A DNA stretch of 64,000 nucleotides from an uncultured Alphaproteobacteria bacterium (GCA_903857685.1 CAIOFO010000010.1:1-64000); one strand, 5' to 3'; positions 54,001 through 62,730 are shown, counted from the first letter of the stretch. Numbers and translations: made by a program. The notes: a model not told the origin generated them from the sequence alone.

Positions 54001-56174
54001 ACCTGGCGCTTCGCTCGGCCGACATGGCCGATGACCTGTCGCGCCATCTTCTCCCGGGCGACGATGGCAATTGCCAGTTCGAAATTGCGGTCAAGGGCGC
54101 GCGCTGTGCAAATTGCATCGCCAAGATTGAAACCGGAGTCCGCGCCCTAGCTGGCGTGAGCGAAGCTCGCCTCAACCTTTCCACGGGAAAGCTCACCGTC
54201 GGCTGGAAGCGCGGAGCCGCTTCGCCCCATGCCGTGCTGCGCCGGATTCGCGATCTGGGTTACGAGGCCCAGCCCTTCGATGCCGCCGCGACATTGTCCA
54301 GCGGCGAGCAGGAAGGGCGCCTGCTACTGCGCTGCATGGCCATAGCGGGTTTCGGCACCGTATTCATCATGGGTCTTGCCGACGCAGTCTGGTATGGCGG
54401 CGGCGACATGGAAGCGGCCACGCGGCAGAGCCTTTTCTGGCTGGCCGCCGCCGTGGCCATTCCGATAACATTTTATGCCGGCCAGCCCTTTTTCCTCTCG
54501 GCATTTCGCGCCCTGCGCCGCGGCAACGCCAATATGGATGTGCCGATCAGCGCCGCGCTGATCCTGTCGCTGGGCCTCAGTCTCTATCAGACAGTCCAGC
54601 ATGGAACGCACAATTACTTCGATGCCGCGGTGATGCTGACCTTCCTGCTGCTGATCGGCCGCTATCTCGACTACAGGCTCCGCAGCAGGGCGCAGGGCGC
54701 GGCCCGGCACCTTCTGGCCCTGCAATCGCTGTTGGCGCGCCGCATCCGGCCGGATGGCGATCTCGAAACCGTGGCGGCGCGCGACCTGGCGCCCGGCGAC
54801 CGGTTGCTGCTGGCGAGCGGCGACCGCGTACCGGTGAACGCAGTCCTGGAAGAGCATGCCACCGAAGCCGATATGTCCCTGGTCACCGGCGAAAGCATGC
54901 CGCAACCTTTCGCTCCCGGCGAGGCGATCTATGCCGGAGCTGTCATCACAGGCGCGCCTGCGATCCTGCGCGCCACCGCGCGGGTCGAGGATTCGCTGGT
55001 CGCCGACCTGGCGCGGCTGCTGGAAGCCGGACAGCAATCGCGCAGCCTCTATGTCAAGCTGGCGGACCGCGCCGCCCGCGCCTATGTGCCGCTGGTCTGC
55101 GGCCTGGCGCTTGCGGTCTTCGTCGGCTGGCTGGGCATGGGCGCCTCCATCGCGGTCGCCGCGACCAACGCCATCACCGTGCTGATCATCACCTGTCCCT
55201 GCGCCCTGGGCCTTGCCGTTCCCGCGGTGCAGATCGTGGCGACCGGCCGGCTGTTCCAGCGCGGCGTCTTCGTCAAATCCGGTGACGCCTTGGAGCGGCT
55301 GGCGGAAATCGACCTGGCGGTGTTCGACAAGACGGGCACCCTGACAACCGGTGTCCCGGCACTGCGCAATGCGGCGGATGTTTCCCCCGCCATCCTGGAG
55401 CAGGCCGCCCAACTGGCGCGGGCAAGCCGGCATCCGCTGGCCCAGGCGCTGGCGGCAGCGGCGGGTCCGGGGCCGGTGGCGCCGGGCGTGCGCGAAACCA
55501 TCGGCATGGGACTCGAAACGGCCGATTCGGCCCGCAAACTGGGCAATGCCGCCTGGTGCGGCCTGGATCCCGGCGCACACAAGGGCGGCATGTGGTTCTG
55601 CCGCGATGGCGCGGCGCCCGTTCATTTTGTCTTTCATGAAACCATCCGGCCCGAGGCCGGCGCCGTGGTTGCGGCGCTGCTGAGACGCGGAATCTCCGTC
55701 GAGATGCTGAGCGGCGATCACCCGATGGCTGCCGCGGAAATCGCAGCGCGCGCCGGAATCGCGCAATGGCACGCTGGCGTCGGCGCGCGGGAGAAAGCGG
55801 CGCGCCTGCAGGCGTTGAAGGCGGAAGGCCGGCATGTGCTGATGGTGGGAGACGGCATCAATGACGCCGCCGCCATGGGTCTGGCGCATGTTTCGATCGC
55901 GCCAGGCTCCGCCGCAGATGTCAGCCAGCAGGCGTCAGACATGGTGCTGCGCGGCCAGGACTTGACGCCGCTGGTGGAGGCGCTGGACGTCGCGCGCAAG
56001 GCGCGCCGGCTGGTGCTGCAGAATTTTGCGCTCGCCCTTCTTTACAATCTCACCGCCATCCCCCTGGCGGCCCTGGGCTTCGTCACGCCCCTGATCGCGG
56101 CGGCCACCATGGCTGGCTCCTCCCTGCTGGTCACGCTCAATGCGCTGCGCCTGAGCCTTGCGGGCAAACCATGA
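53997..56174 (+). CDS. ccoI: CcoI/FixI, copper-exporting P-type ATPase for cbb3 assembly
   Basis: This P-type ATPase of about 725 residues has an N-terminal heavy-metal domain with GARCANCIAKIE, eight spans, the intramembrane metal motif CPC in IITCPCALGLAVP (about residue 399), phosphorylated Asp in DKTGTLTTGVP and hinge GDGINDAAAM. It delivers copper to the periplasm for the CuB centre. The start is probably GTG 53997, overlapping the ccoH stop; GTG 53988 and ATG 54024 are alternatives. Confidence 0.93.
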   Translation: MNLALRSADMADDLSRHLLPGDDGNCQFEIAVKGARCANCIAKIETGVRALAGVSEARLNLSTGKLTVGWKRGAASPHAVLRRIRDLGYEAQPFDAAATLSSGEQEGRLLLRCMAIAGFGTVFIMGLADAVWYGGGDMEAATRQSLFWLAAAVAIPITFYAGQPFFLSAFRALRRGNANMDVPISAALILSLGLSLYQTVQHGTHNYFDAAVMLTFLLLIGRYLDYRLRSRAQGAARHLLALQSLLARRIRPDGDLETVAARDLAPGDRLLLASGDRVPVNAVLEEHATEADMSLVTGESMPQPFAPGEAIYAGAVITGAPAILRATARVEDSLVADLARLLEAGQQSRSLYVKLADRAARAYVPLVCGLALAVFVGWLGMGASIAVAATNAITVLIITCPCALGLAVPAVQIVATGRLFQRGVFVKSGDALERLAEIDLAVFDKTGTLTTGVPALRNAADVSPAILEQAAQLARASRHPLAQALAAAAGPGPVAPGVRETIGMGLETADSARKLGNAAWCGLDPGAHKGGMWFCRDGAAPVHFVFHETIRPEAGAVVAALLRRGISVEMLSGDHPMAAAEIAARAGIAQWHAGVGAREKAARLQALKAEGRHVLMVGDGINDAAAMGLAHVSIAPGSAADVSQQASDMVLRGQDLTPLVEALDVARKARRLVLQNFALALLYNLTAIPLAALGFVTPLIAAATMAGSSLLVTLNALRLSLAGKP

Positions 56175-56314
56175 GCGGCGTTGCGCTCATCATTGCCTCC
56201 GCTCTCGGCGTGGGCCTGACCGCGCTGGCGGTGCTGCTATGGGCCCTGAATTCGGGGCAATATGACGACCCGGACGGCGCTGCGGAACGCATCCTTCTCG
56301 ACGACGGTGATTGA
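56171..56314 (+). CDS. ccoS: CcoS, cbb3 maturation protein
   Basis: This 47-residue single-span protein (ALIIASALGVGLTALAVLLW) ends with the CcoS signature SGQYDDPDGAAERIL. It is needed for heme and copper insertion in cbb3 oxidase. The ATG overlaps the ccoI stop. Confidence 0.9.
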   Translation: MSGVALIIASALGVGLTALAVLLWALNSGQYDDPDGAAERILLDDGD

Positions 56315-56332
56315 CGGCTGCCGCCCGGCGCG

Positions 56333-56346
56333 TTGATCGGGATCAA
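56333..56346. promoter_or_regulatory. FNR/FixK box upstream of the ion-channel gene
   Basis: TTGATCGGGATCAA is a perfect consensus box starting 19 bases after the ccoS stop and 60 bases before the channel gene start at 56393. It suggests that the channel has its own low-oxygen promoter. Confidence 0.85.
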
Positions 56347-56392
56347 GGTTCATTGTTCCTTGCCCAGGCAATATCAGAATTTGGGAAAACGC

Positions 56393-56824
56393 ATGTTGCA
56401 GAACCTGGTGGCCGGAACGAGCCTCGTGGCGTTGTCGGTGCTGATACATACTGCCGGGCTGATCCTGATAGGCAGCGCCACGCCTTCATTTGCCCGCAGG
56501 CTTGGCCTGCAAAATCACAATATCGGCAGGACCCTGGTGATGACCGCCACTGTACTGGGAATTCTCGGCATTTTGACGGTCGAGGTGTGGAGCTGGGCGC
56601 TCGCTTACGCCTGGTTTCACACCACGGCCAGTTTTGCGGATGCGCTCTATCTTTCCACGTCGATGTTCTCGACCATCGGCTATGGGCCGATCAACTTCGA
56701 TCCGCATTGGAGGCTCATGACCGCGCTGGAAGGCATAAACGGCTTTCTGCTGATCGGTTGGTCCACCGCGTTCCTGGTGCGGGCCTCGACCCGTCATGGG
56801 CCGTTCCGCAAGGATCATTTCTGA
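56393..56824 (+). CDS. Small ion-channel-like membrane protein
   Basis: This 143-residue protein has about four hydrophobic segments and a pore-loop-like region ALYLSTSMFSTIGYGPINFD followed by a helix (LEGINGFLLIGWSTAFLV), as in the two-helix Ion_trans_2 potassium-channel module. The filter reads TIGYGP, not TVGYGD, so selectivity for K+ is not assured. The ATG at 56393 with gggaaaac is preferred to the upstream ATG at 56333, which lies inside the FNR box. Preceded by its own FNR box, it lies between ccoS and a cytochrome gene. Confidence 0.72.
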   Translation: MLQNLVAGTSLVALSVLIHTAGLILIGSATPSFARRLGLQNHNIGRTLVMTATVLGILGILTVEVWSWALAYAWFHTTASFADALYLSTSMFSTIGYGPINFDPHWRLMTALEGINGFLLIGWSTAFLVRASTRHGPFRKDHF

Positions 56825-56867
56825 ACCGCCTGGCCAACCGGACCCTGTGGACCGGGCGAAGAACGGC

Positions 56868-56881
56868 TTGACCTGGATCAA
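56868..56881. promoter_or_regulatory. FNR/FixK-type box upstream of the diheme cytochrome
   Basis: TTGACCTGGATCAA differs by one base from TTGAT-N4-ATCAA and fits the wider FNR consensus with TTGAC. It lies 72 bases before the cytochrome start at 56953. Confidence 0.75.
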
Positions 56882-56952
56882 GGCGCAGCCGCCCGTGCGG
56901 TTCACAGTATGGCTGGCTGGTCCTAGGGCCGGTATCCATTTGGGGTTTTGCC

Positions 56953-57546
56953 ATGAACAAATCGCATTTTCCGGTAATTGCCGTTTGCGTGGTCCTTTTG
57001 TGGACCGGTGCCGCCATGGCGCAGCCCGCCAAACCGTCCCAGGCCGCCGGCTGCGAAAGTTGCCATGGCGCGGGGGGCGACAGCCAGAAGGCCGACACCC
57101 CGCGGCTGAACGGCCAGCAAAGCGGTTACCTGCTCACCAGACTGAAGGAATTCCTCGATCCCACGCGCGGCACGCCGCATGCCAACAAGATGATGTGGGA
57201 AAACGCCACCACGATCAGCGCCAATGACGCGGCGGCGCTGGCGGATTATTTCCGCCGCCTGGCGCCGCCGCGGCGCTCGGGCATAGGAGCGCAGGCCGAA
57301 GCGGGCCGCAGGATCTTCCGTCAAGGTGCCGGTCCGGCCATTGCCGCCTGCGCCACCTGTCATGGACAAGATGGCGAGGGAACAGGCGGCACGCCACGCA
57401 TTGCCGGACAGCACAAGGACTATGTTATGCAACAGCTTCAGGCCTTCATGCTGACCGCGCGCGTCGGCACGCCGATGAACCATCACGCCTGGGACATGAC
57501 GGAAGAGCAGATGCAGCAGTTGGCGGCCTATTTGTCCAACAACTAG
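56953..57546 (+). CDS. Periplasmic diheme cytochrome c (c4-like)
   Basis: This 197-residue protein has a signal peptide (VIAVCVVLLWTGAAMAQ) and two similar cytochrome c domains with heme motifs GCESCHGAGG and ACATCHGQDG. Candidate sixth-ligand Met residues are ANKMMWEN and TPMNHHAW. The two-domain layout resembles cytochrome c4, a donor to cbb3 oxidases. With a low-oxygen box upstream it is a likely electron donor to CcoP. Confidence 0.88.
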   Translation: MNKSHFPVIAVCVVLLWTGAAMAQPAKPSQAAGCESCHGAGGDSQKADTPRLNGQQSGYLLTRLKEFLDPTRGTPHANKMMWENATTISANDAAALADYFRRLAPPRRSGIGAQAEAGRRIFRQGAGPAIAACATCHGQDGEGTGGTPRIAGQHKDYVMQQLQAFMLTARVGTPMNHHAWDMTEEQMQQLAAYLSNN

Positions 57547-57569
57547 TTTTTCAGCGTCGGGAGGTTGCG

Positions 57570-58166
57570 ATGAATGACTTGCGCCTTGCCCTGGTTTTCG
57601 CCGCCGGTCTGCTGATTTGCCAACCGGGCTATGCACAGCCGGCGAGCCTGCCCATGGATACCCCGGTCAGGATTGCCGGGGTCGAAACCGTCTGCACCGG
57701 GGTAAGCTTGGATGCGCGCGAGAATCCGCTATGGAATTCCTATGCCCTGAAAGTGGAAATCGCGGGCGGTGGGGGCAGATATCTCGGCGGCGAACGCATC
57801 ACCCTGCGCCGCAACGAGGCGGAGCTGGTCTCGGTGATTTGTGATGGCCCGTGGATCCTGTTTCAGCTTCCGCCGGGCCGCTACACGGTCGAGGGCGAAT
57901 TGGCCGGCCAGACGATCTCCTTCACGGCCTTCATCTCGGCGGGCAACCAAGGCCGGATCATATTGCGCTTCCCCGATACGGACAGCGCTGCGCCCCCATA
58001 TGCCATGAATTACAGCGACGAAGCGGCCCAGGCGCTGGGCGTGCACAAGGGGCACGTGGATGTTTTCAATGTCACGCGCGCACCGGATAATGGACTGGCG
58101 CCGAATTTTCGGGGCGGCCTCGACAAAAAAGGCGCCGCAATCCAATTGCAGTGGCCGACCAACTAG
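57570..58166 (+). CDS. Secreted beta-sandwich protein, hypothetical
   Basis: This 198-residue protein has a signal peptide (LRLALVFAAGLLICQPGYAQ) and a beta-rich body that resembles carboxypeptidase-regulatory or Ig-like folds (WILFQLPPGRYTVEGELAGQ). Two Cys (VETVCTGVS, SVICDGPW) may form a disulfide. It follows the cytochrome by 23 bases with gggagg upstream and is probably co-transcribed. Function is not known. Confidence 0.68.
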   Translation: MNDLRLALVFAAGLLICQPGYAQPASLPMDTPVRIAGVETVCTGVSLDARENPLWNSYALKVEIAGGGGRYLGGERITLRRNEAELVSVICDGPWILFQLPPGRYTVEGELAGQTISFTAFISAGNQGRIILRFPDTDSAAPPYAMNYSDEAAQALGVHKGHVDVFNVTRAPDNGLAPNFRGGLDKKGAAIQLQWPTN

Positions 58167-58170
58167 CCGT

Positions 58171-59049
58171 TCACGCCACCAGATCGGCGATGCCGGCGGC
58201 GATGATGCCGCTCACGTCAATTGCGGCGGCCGGCCCAGGAACCGTGTTGGTGGTGACCAGGCCGCAATCCAGGATCGGCTGGGCGCCTTCACTCAATATG
58301 CCATGGATGCCGATCGCTACCGGCGGCAAGGCGCTCAGCGGCCCCAGCAGGCGCATCGCTTCGGCCATGGTGGCGCCGGTTGAAACAATGTCGTCCAGCA
58401 GAACCGGGGTGGCGCCGTCCGGAATCTTCAGATCATGCGGCGACGATTGCACGGTCCGGTCGCCGAGCCTTTGCTTGGACAGGACCGCGAATTCCGCGCC
58501 GCAGGCGCCGGCCACCGCGCCCACCCATTGCCGGCTTTCCGCATCCGGTCCGATCAGGTATGGCCGCAGGACATGAGCCTTGATCCAGTCGGCGATGGCG
58601 GGCCCGGCATGAAAAGCGCGGGCGGGAATGGAATAGATTTCGTCAAGCGACTTGTAGCGGTGCAGATGCGGATCCACCGTCGCCAGCCAGTCGCAAGCAT
58701 GCGAAAGCAGCGCGGCGAAGCTGCGGGATGTCACCGTTTCACCCGGCTGGAAGCTGCGGTCCTGCCGCATATAGCAGAGATAGGGCGCTACCAGACCGAC
58801 CTTGCGCGCGCCCATCTGGCGCGCACCGTCGGCGGCGAAAAGCAGCGGCGCGATCTTTCCGTCCGGCCACGCCAGCGTGCAGACCAGCACGATGCTGCGC
58901 CCGGCAAGGTCATCCTGGAAACGCAGATGGGATTCGCCATCGGGAAAAGCGCTCAGCGCCAGGTTGCCGGTGCTGCCGCCGCACAGCGTTGCCAGTCGCG
59001 ACGCCATCGCCTCATTTCCAGGCAGGGCAATGAAAAGCGGCGCGCTCAT
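58171..59049 (-). CDS. Ribose-phosphate pyrophosphokinase-like protein
   Basis: This 292-residue PRPP synthetase-like protein has the N-terminal FPDGESHLRF segment, APYLCYMRQDRSFQPGE (ATP site), TVDPHLHRYKS and the PRPP loop PVLLDDIVSTGATM. It is shorter and more divergent than housekeeping Prs (about 310). It is last in a three-gene unit, overlapping the phosphorylase stop by 4 bases, and so probably handles ribose phosphate released by it. It may make PRPP or run the reverse reaction; this is open. Confidence 0.85.
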   Translation of the reverse strand: MSAPLFIALPGNEAMASRLATLCGGSTGNLALSAFPDGESHLRFQDDLAGRSIVLVCTLAWPDGKIAPLLFAADGARQMGARKVGLVAPYLCYMRQDRSFQPGETVTSRSFAALLSHACDWLATVDPHLHRYKSLDEIYSIPARAFHAGPAIADWIKAHVLRPYLIGPDAESRQWVGAVAGACGAEFAVLSKQRLGDRTVQSSPHDLKIPDGATPVLLDDIVSTGATMAEAMRLLGPLSALPPVAIGIHGILSEGAQPILDCGLVTTNTVPGPAAAIDVSGIIAAGIADLVA

Positions 59050-60545
59050 GTGACGCCGAAAATGTCAGGATTGGCCTCGGCATAGGAAAGGGCATAGGCG
59101 AGCTCGCCTTCCGCCTCCGCATGCAGGGTGCAAAGCGCTGTCCCGGCCGCGATCTGGTCACCCAGCCGGACGTGCAATTCGATTCCGGCGGCCTTGGCGT
59201 ATGGCGCACCGGCAAGCTTGGCGAGCCGCGCGATGCGGCGATTGTCTATGCTTTCAAGAACGCCGGCATGGCTGGCCGCCAGAGCCCTGCGGTGCCGAGC
59301 CTGTGGCGGAACGCGCATGCCACCTTGCGCCGCGCAGATGCGCTGAAATTTGCTCCAGGCGCGGCCGTCATCCAGCGCCGTGCTGGCCAATATTGTGCCC
59401 TGTCCGGCGGGGGCCTTGCCGCAAAGTTCCAGCAGGCCGCCCGCCAGCGCCAGGGCACGCGCGCGCAGATCCTGCGGCGCATCCGGCCGGCCCTGCAGGA
59501 CCGCCAGCACGTCGCGGGCCTCCAGCGCCGGACCGATGCCGCGGCCGATGGGCTGGTTGCCGTCGCCCTGCATCACCTTGATGCGGATGCCGAAAGCCTC
59601 GGCCACAGCGCTCAGGCCGGCAGTAAGAGAATCAGCCGCCGCGGCGCCGCGGACCTTGGCGGTTGGTCCCACCGGCATGTCAATCACCAGATGGGTGGCG
59701 CCCGCCGCGATTTTCTTGGAGAGAATCGAGGCGATCATCTGGCCTTCGCTGTCGATATCCAGGGCATGTTCGATCCGAATGAGAATATCGTCGGCCGGGC
59801 TGAGCTGCATCGCGCCGCCCCAGACGATGCAGCCGCCTTCCTGCCCGACGACCGCGCGCAATGCCTGTTCATCCAGCGCCACGGGCGCCAGCGTCTCCAT
59901 TGTATCGGCGGTGCCGGCCGGCGAGGTGATGGCGCGCGAGGATGTCTTGGGCATCATCAGCCCCAGGGCGGCGCAGAGCGACACCACGATGGGCGTGGTG
60001 CGGTTTCCCGGCAATCCGCCCACCGAATGCTTGTCGGCGATGACTTGCCCATGCCAATCAAGACGCTTGCCCGCGCCCACCATGGCGCGGGTGAGAAAAC
60101 ATACCTCGTCCTGCGCCAGGGGCTTGGTGGCGCAGGCGGTGATGAAAGAAGTGACCTCCAGGGCGGAATAACGCCCCGCCACGATATCGGGGATGATGCG
60201 CCCGAAAGCCCGTTCGTCCAGCGCATGACCAAAAATCCGGCTTCGCACCAGGCCGAGCGATTCCACCGGCGGCGCATGGCGCGCGGTGATGAGATCGCCC
60301 TCCGCGACGCCCAGCGCCTGCCAGGTGGCGTCGGAAAGCCCGGCTTCGACGCAGTTCAAAAAATCGGATTCCACCTGATAGAGCGTAGCGATGGCGTGCC
60401 GGTCGCCCGCCGAAAGCAGGATGCGATTATGGGAGGTAAAGCCCTCCGAGCGGCAGACCGAGCAGTCCTTGCGCAGGAAGACGACAGTCTCGGCATGGGT
60501 ATCTATGCCCAGCAGGCGTGCCCGCAACCCGTGCGCCCCTGTCAT
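59046..60545 (-). CDS. AMP phosphorylase/thymidine phosphorylase-like enzyme
   Basis: At 499 residues it has the length of archaeal AMP phosphorylases and putative bacterial type 2 thymidine phosphorylases, with an N-terminal extra domain (about 1-85) absent from ordinary DeoA. The phosphate/nucleoside region reads KHSVGGLPGNRTTPIVVSLC and KTSSRAITSPAGTADTME, close to the AMP-phosphorylase pattern. Thymidine phosphorylase has KHSTGGVGD and SGRGLGHTGGT there. It should split a nucleoside 5'-monophosphate, or a nucleoside, with phosphate. Start ATG 60545 overlaps the upstream stop (ATGA). Confidence 0.85.
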   Translation of the reverse strand: MTGAHGLRARLLGIDTHAETVVFLRKDCSVCRSEGFTSHNRILLSAGDRHAIATLYQVESDFLNCVEAGLSDATWQALGVAEGDLITARHAPPVESLGLVRSRIFGHALDERAFGRIIPDIVAGRYSALEVTSFITACATKPLAQDEVCFLTRAMVGAGKRLDWHGQVIADKHSVGGLPGNRTTPIVVSLCAALGLMMPKTSSRAITSPAGTADTMETLAPVALDEQALRAVVGQEGGCIVWGGAMQLSPADDILIRIEHALDIDSEGQMIASILSKKIAAGATHLVIDMPVGPTAKVRGAAAADSLTAGLSAVAEAFGIRIKVMQGDGNQPIGRGIGPALEARDVLAVLQGRPDAPQDLRARALALAGGLLELCGKAPAGQGTILASTALDDGRAWSKFQRICAAQGGMRVPPQARHRRALAASHAGVLESIDNRRIARLAKLAGAPYAKAAGIELHVRLGDQIAAGTALCTLHAEAEGELAYALSYAEANPDIFGVT

Positions 60546-61909
60546 GGAAGAATTACGCTCTGACCATGGTCCGGCACGGCGCAATTCCAGCCGAATTTTT
60601 CTTCCAGCGCATGGCGCAGCCCGTCCGCGCCCTGCGGTTCGCCATGCACGATGAAGGCCGTGCGCGGCGGCGTCTTGAATCCACCGGCCCAGCGCAGCAG
60701 CTCCTCCTGGTCGGCATGGGCTGACAGCATGGACAAATTATGGACTTCGGCGCGAACTGGGATGTACCGGCCATGCATCTTGATGTTCGGGGCGCCCGCG
60801 ACCATGGCGGCGCCGCGCGTGCCGCCGGCCTGGAAGCCGGTGAACAATATCACATTCTTGGGATCGGGGGCGTAATGCTCCAGGTGATGCAGCACCCGTC
60901 CGCCCGTCGCCATGCCGCTGGCGGATATGATCACCTTGGCCATGGCGCTGGCGGTCAGGTCCCTGGATTCCTCTCCGGTGTGGACGTAATGCACATCGCC
61001 ATCCAGCAGCGCCATCCCGGCCGCGTCCAGTTTCTGATCGGCGGCATGACGGCGGAATATGTCCGTTGCGTCGATCGCCATGGGACTGTCGAGGAAAACC
61101 GGCAATAGCTTTGGCAGTTTGCCCGCCGCCTTCAGCCGGCCCAAATGATACAACAGGCATTGCGCCCGCCCAACCGCGAAGGCGGGCACCACCACCGTGC
61201 CGCCGCGATGGACGGTCTTGTTGATAATGCCGGCCAGAACGTCTTCCACGTCGCTGCGGTCATGGCGGCGATCGCCATAGGTCGATTCCATCAGCAGATA
61301 GTCCGCCGGCTCCGGCGTTTCGGGACCGAGCATCAACGGGTCGTCATAGCGACCGATATCGCCGGAGAAGGCGATTGTCTTGCCGTCCCAATCCATCAGC
61401 GCGGAAGCGGCGCCCAGAATATGCCCGGCGCGCATATAGCGCAGCACTGCACCGCCCGGAAGGGTCACATCTTCATGGAATGATACGGGCCTCAGATATT
61501 TGAGCGCCTTGATGGCGTCACCCTCGGTGTAAAGCGGCAGGGCGGGCTTGTGCTTGGAAAATTGATGCCGGTTTGCCTCGGCTGCGTCGCGCTCCTGCAG
61601 ATGGCCGGAATCCGGCAATAGAATGCCGCACAGATCGGCGGTGCCTTCGGTGCAAAAGATCGGCCCGCGAAACCCGTTCTTCACCAGCAGCGGCAGATAG
61701 CCGGAATGGTCGAGATGGGCGTGGGTCAGGACGACCGCCGCAATGCTGGCGGGCGCGACGGGCGGCGGCGCCCAGTTGCGCAGGCGCAGCGCCTTGAAGC
61801 CCTGGAACAGACCGCAATCCACCAGGATGCGTTGGTCCCCGCGCTGCAAAAGATATTTGGAGCCGGTGACGGTACCGGCGCCGCCGAGAAAGGTGAGGTT
61901 AAGGCTCAT
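60542..61909 (-). CDS. Metallo-beta-lactamase/beta-CASP RNase-like protein
   Basis: This 455-residue hydrolase has the zinc motif THAHLDHSGYLP, GHILGAASALMDWDG, FSGDIGRYDDPL and MESTYGDR, with the beta-CASP signs SGMATGGRVLHHL and LSAHADQEELLRW. This is the CPSF73/TTHA0252-like group of RNA-cleaving enzymes. The ATG at 61909 is the only good start. First in a unit with the AMP-phosphorylase-like and PRPP-synthetase-like genes, it may feed RNA-derived nucleotides into them. A FixK-like box is 60 bases upstream. Confidence 0.88.
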   Translation of the reverse strand: MSLNLTFLGGAGTVTGSKYLLQRGDQRILVDCGLFQGFKALRLRNWAPPPVAPASIAAVVLTHAHLDHSGYLPLLVKNGFRGPIFCTEGTADLCGILLPDSGHLQERDAAEANRHQFSKHKPALPLYTEGDAIKALKYLRPVSFHEDVTLPGGAVLRYMRAGHILGAASALMDWDGKTIAFSGDIGRYDDPLMLGPETPEPADYLLMESTYGDRRHDRSDVEDVLAGIINKTVHRGGTVVVPAFAVGRAQCLLYHLGRLKAAGKLPKLLPVFLDSPMAIDATDIFRRHAADQKLDAAGMALLDGDVHYVHTGEESRDLTASAMAKVIISASGMATGGRVLHHLEHYAPDPKNVILFTGFQAGGTRGAAMVAGAPNIKMHGRYIPVRAEVHNLSMLSAHADQEELLRWAGGFKTPPRTAFIVHGEPQGADGLRHALEEKFGWNCAVPDHGQSVILP

Positions 61910-61968
61910 GATCCGCCGGTTTCATAATAAGAGGCACGCCAGACTGCGCCATTGTGGTCGGCGGGCAA

Positions 61969-61982
61969 TTGATCTGGCGCAA
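61969..61982. promoter_or_regulatory. FixK-like box between the RNase and BON genes
   Basis: TTGATCTGGCGCAA fits the looser FixK2 pattern TTG(A/C)-N6-(T/G)CAA but not the strict FNR palindrome. It lies in the 155-base divergent gap, 60 bases from the RNase-like start and 83 from the BON gene start, and could serve either. Confidence 0.5.
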
Positions 61983-62064
61983 AGCCGCCGGGGCCGGGAA
62001 TGGCCCATCCTGCACTTGTGGGCTTGCGGCCGTCCGGCAGTCCCGCAACCCAAAGGAGTGGAAA

Positions 62065-62715
62065 ATGAGCGACATGTTCCTTCGCCAGAGCATCCTCGAC
62101 GAACTGGATTTCGAGCCGAGCGTGAATGCGATCCATATCGGGGTTGCCGTGGACAATGGCGTGGTGATGCTCAGCGGCATGGTTGGCTCCTACGCCGAGA
62201 AGCTGGCGGTTGAGCAGGCGATCCGCCGCGTCAAGGGCGTGACGGCCATCGCCGAGGAAATCAAGGTTCGTTATGCCGAGGACAAGAAGACTTCGGACGC
62301 CGAGATCGCGCAGCGTGCAATCAATATCCTTCACTGGAATGCGGTGGTGCCCAAGGACAGCATTCAGATCAAGGTGCAGGATGGCTGGGTCGCATTATCG
62401 GGAAAGGTGGACTGGCATTATCAGCGCGCCGCCGCCGAAAACGCCGTCCGCAAGCTGTCCGGCGTGGTGGGCGTGGTCAACAGCATCGCGGTCAAGCCGC
62501 AGGTGCATGCCGACGACGTCAAACGCAGGATCGAGGACGCTCTCAAGCGCCATGCCGGCGTGGAGGCGCAGCGCATCAACGTCAATGTGCGCGATGGCGG
62601 CCATGTCACGCTGGACGGTTATGTCCATGACTGGCGCGAGCGTCAGGCCGCCGAATATGCCGCCTGGTCCGCGCCAGGCGTCCAAGGCGTCGAGGATCGC
62701 CTGACAATTTCCTGA
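62065..62715 (+). CDS. Triple BON-domain protein
   Basis: This 216-residue protein has three BON domains in tandem: about 3-70 (IHIGVAVDNGVVMLSGMVGS), 77-145 (IQIKVQDGWVALSGKVDWHY) and 148-216 (INVNVRDGGHVTLDGYVHDW). There is no signal peptide, so it is probably cytoplasmic, unlike OsmY. BON domains bind phospholipids or large ligands; soluble forms occur in stress and low-oxygen regulons. The aaaggag site sets the ATG at 62065. Confidence 0.85.
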   Translation: MSDMFLRQSILDELDFEPSVNAIHIGVAVDNGVVMLSGMVGSYAEKLAVEQAIRRVKGVTAIAEEIKVRYAEDKKTSDAEIAQRAINILHWNAVVPKDSIQIKVQDGWVALSGKVDWHYQRAAAENAVRKLSGVVGVVNSIAVKPQVHADDVKRRIEDALKRHAGVEAQRINVNVRDGGHVTLDGYVHDWRERQAAEYAAWSAPGVQGVEDRLTIS

Positions 62716-62730
62716 CTGGTTTGCGGCCGC

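Noticed and set aside
54324-55889. 521-codon minus-strand frame opposite ccoI
   Set aside because: Antisense to the copper ATPase core; it has the composition typical of shadow frames in high-GC DNA.
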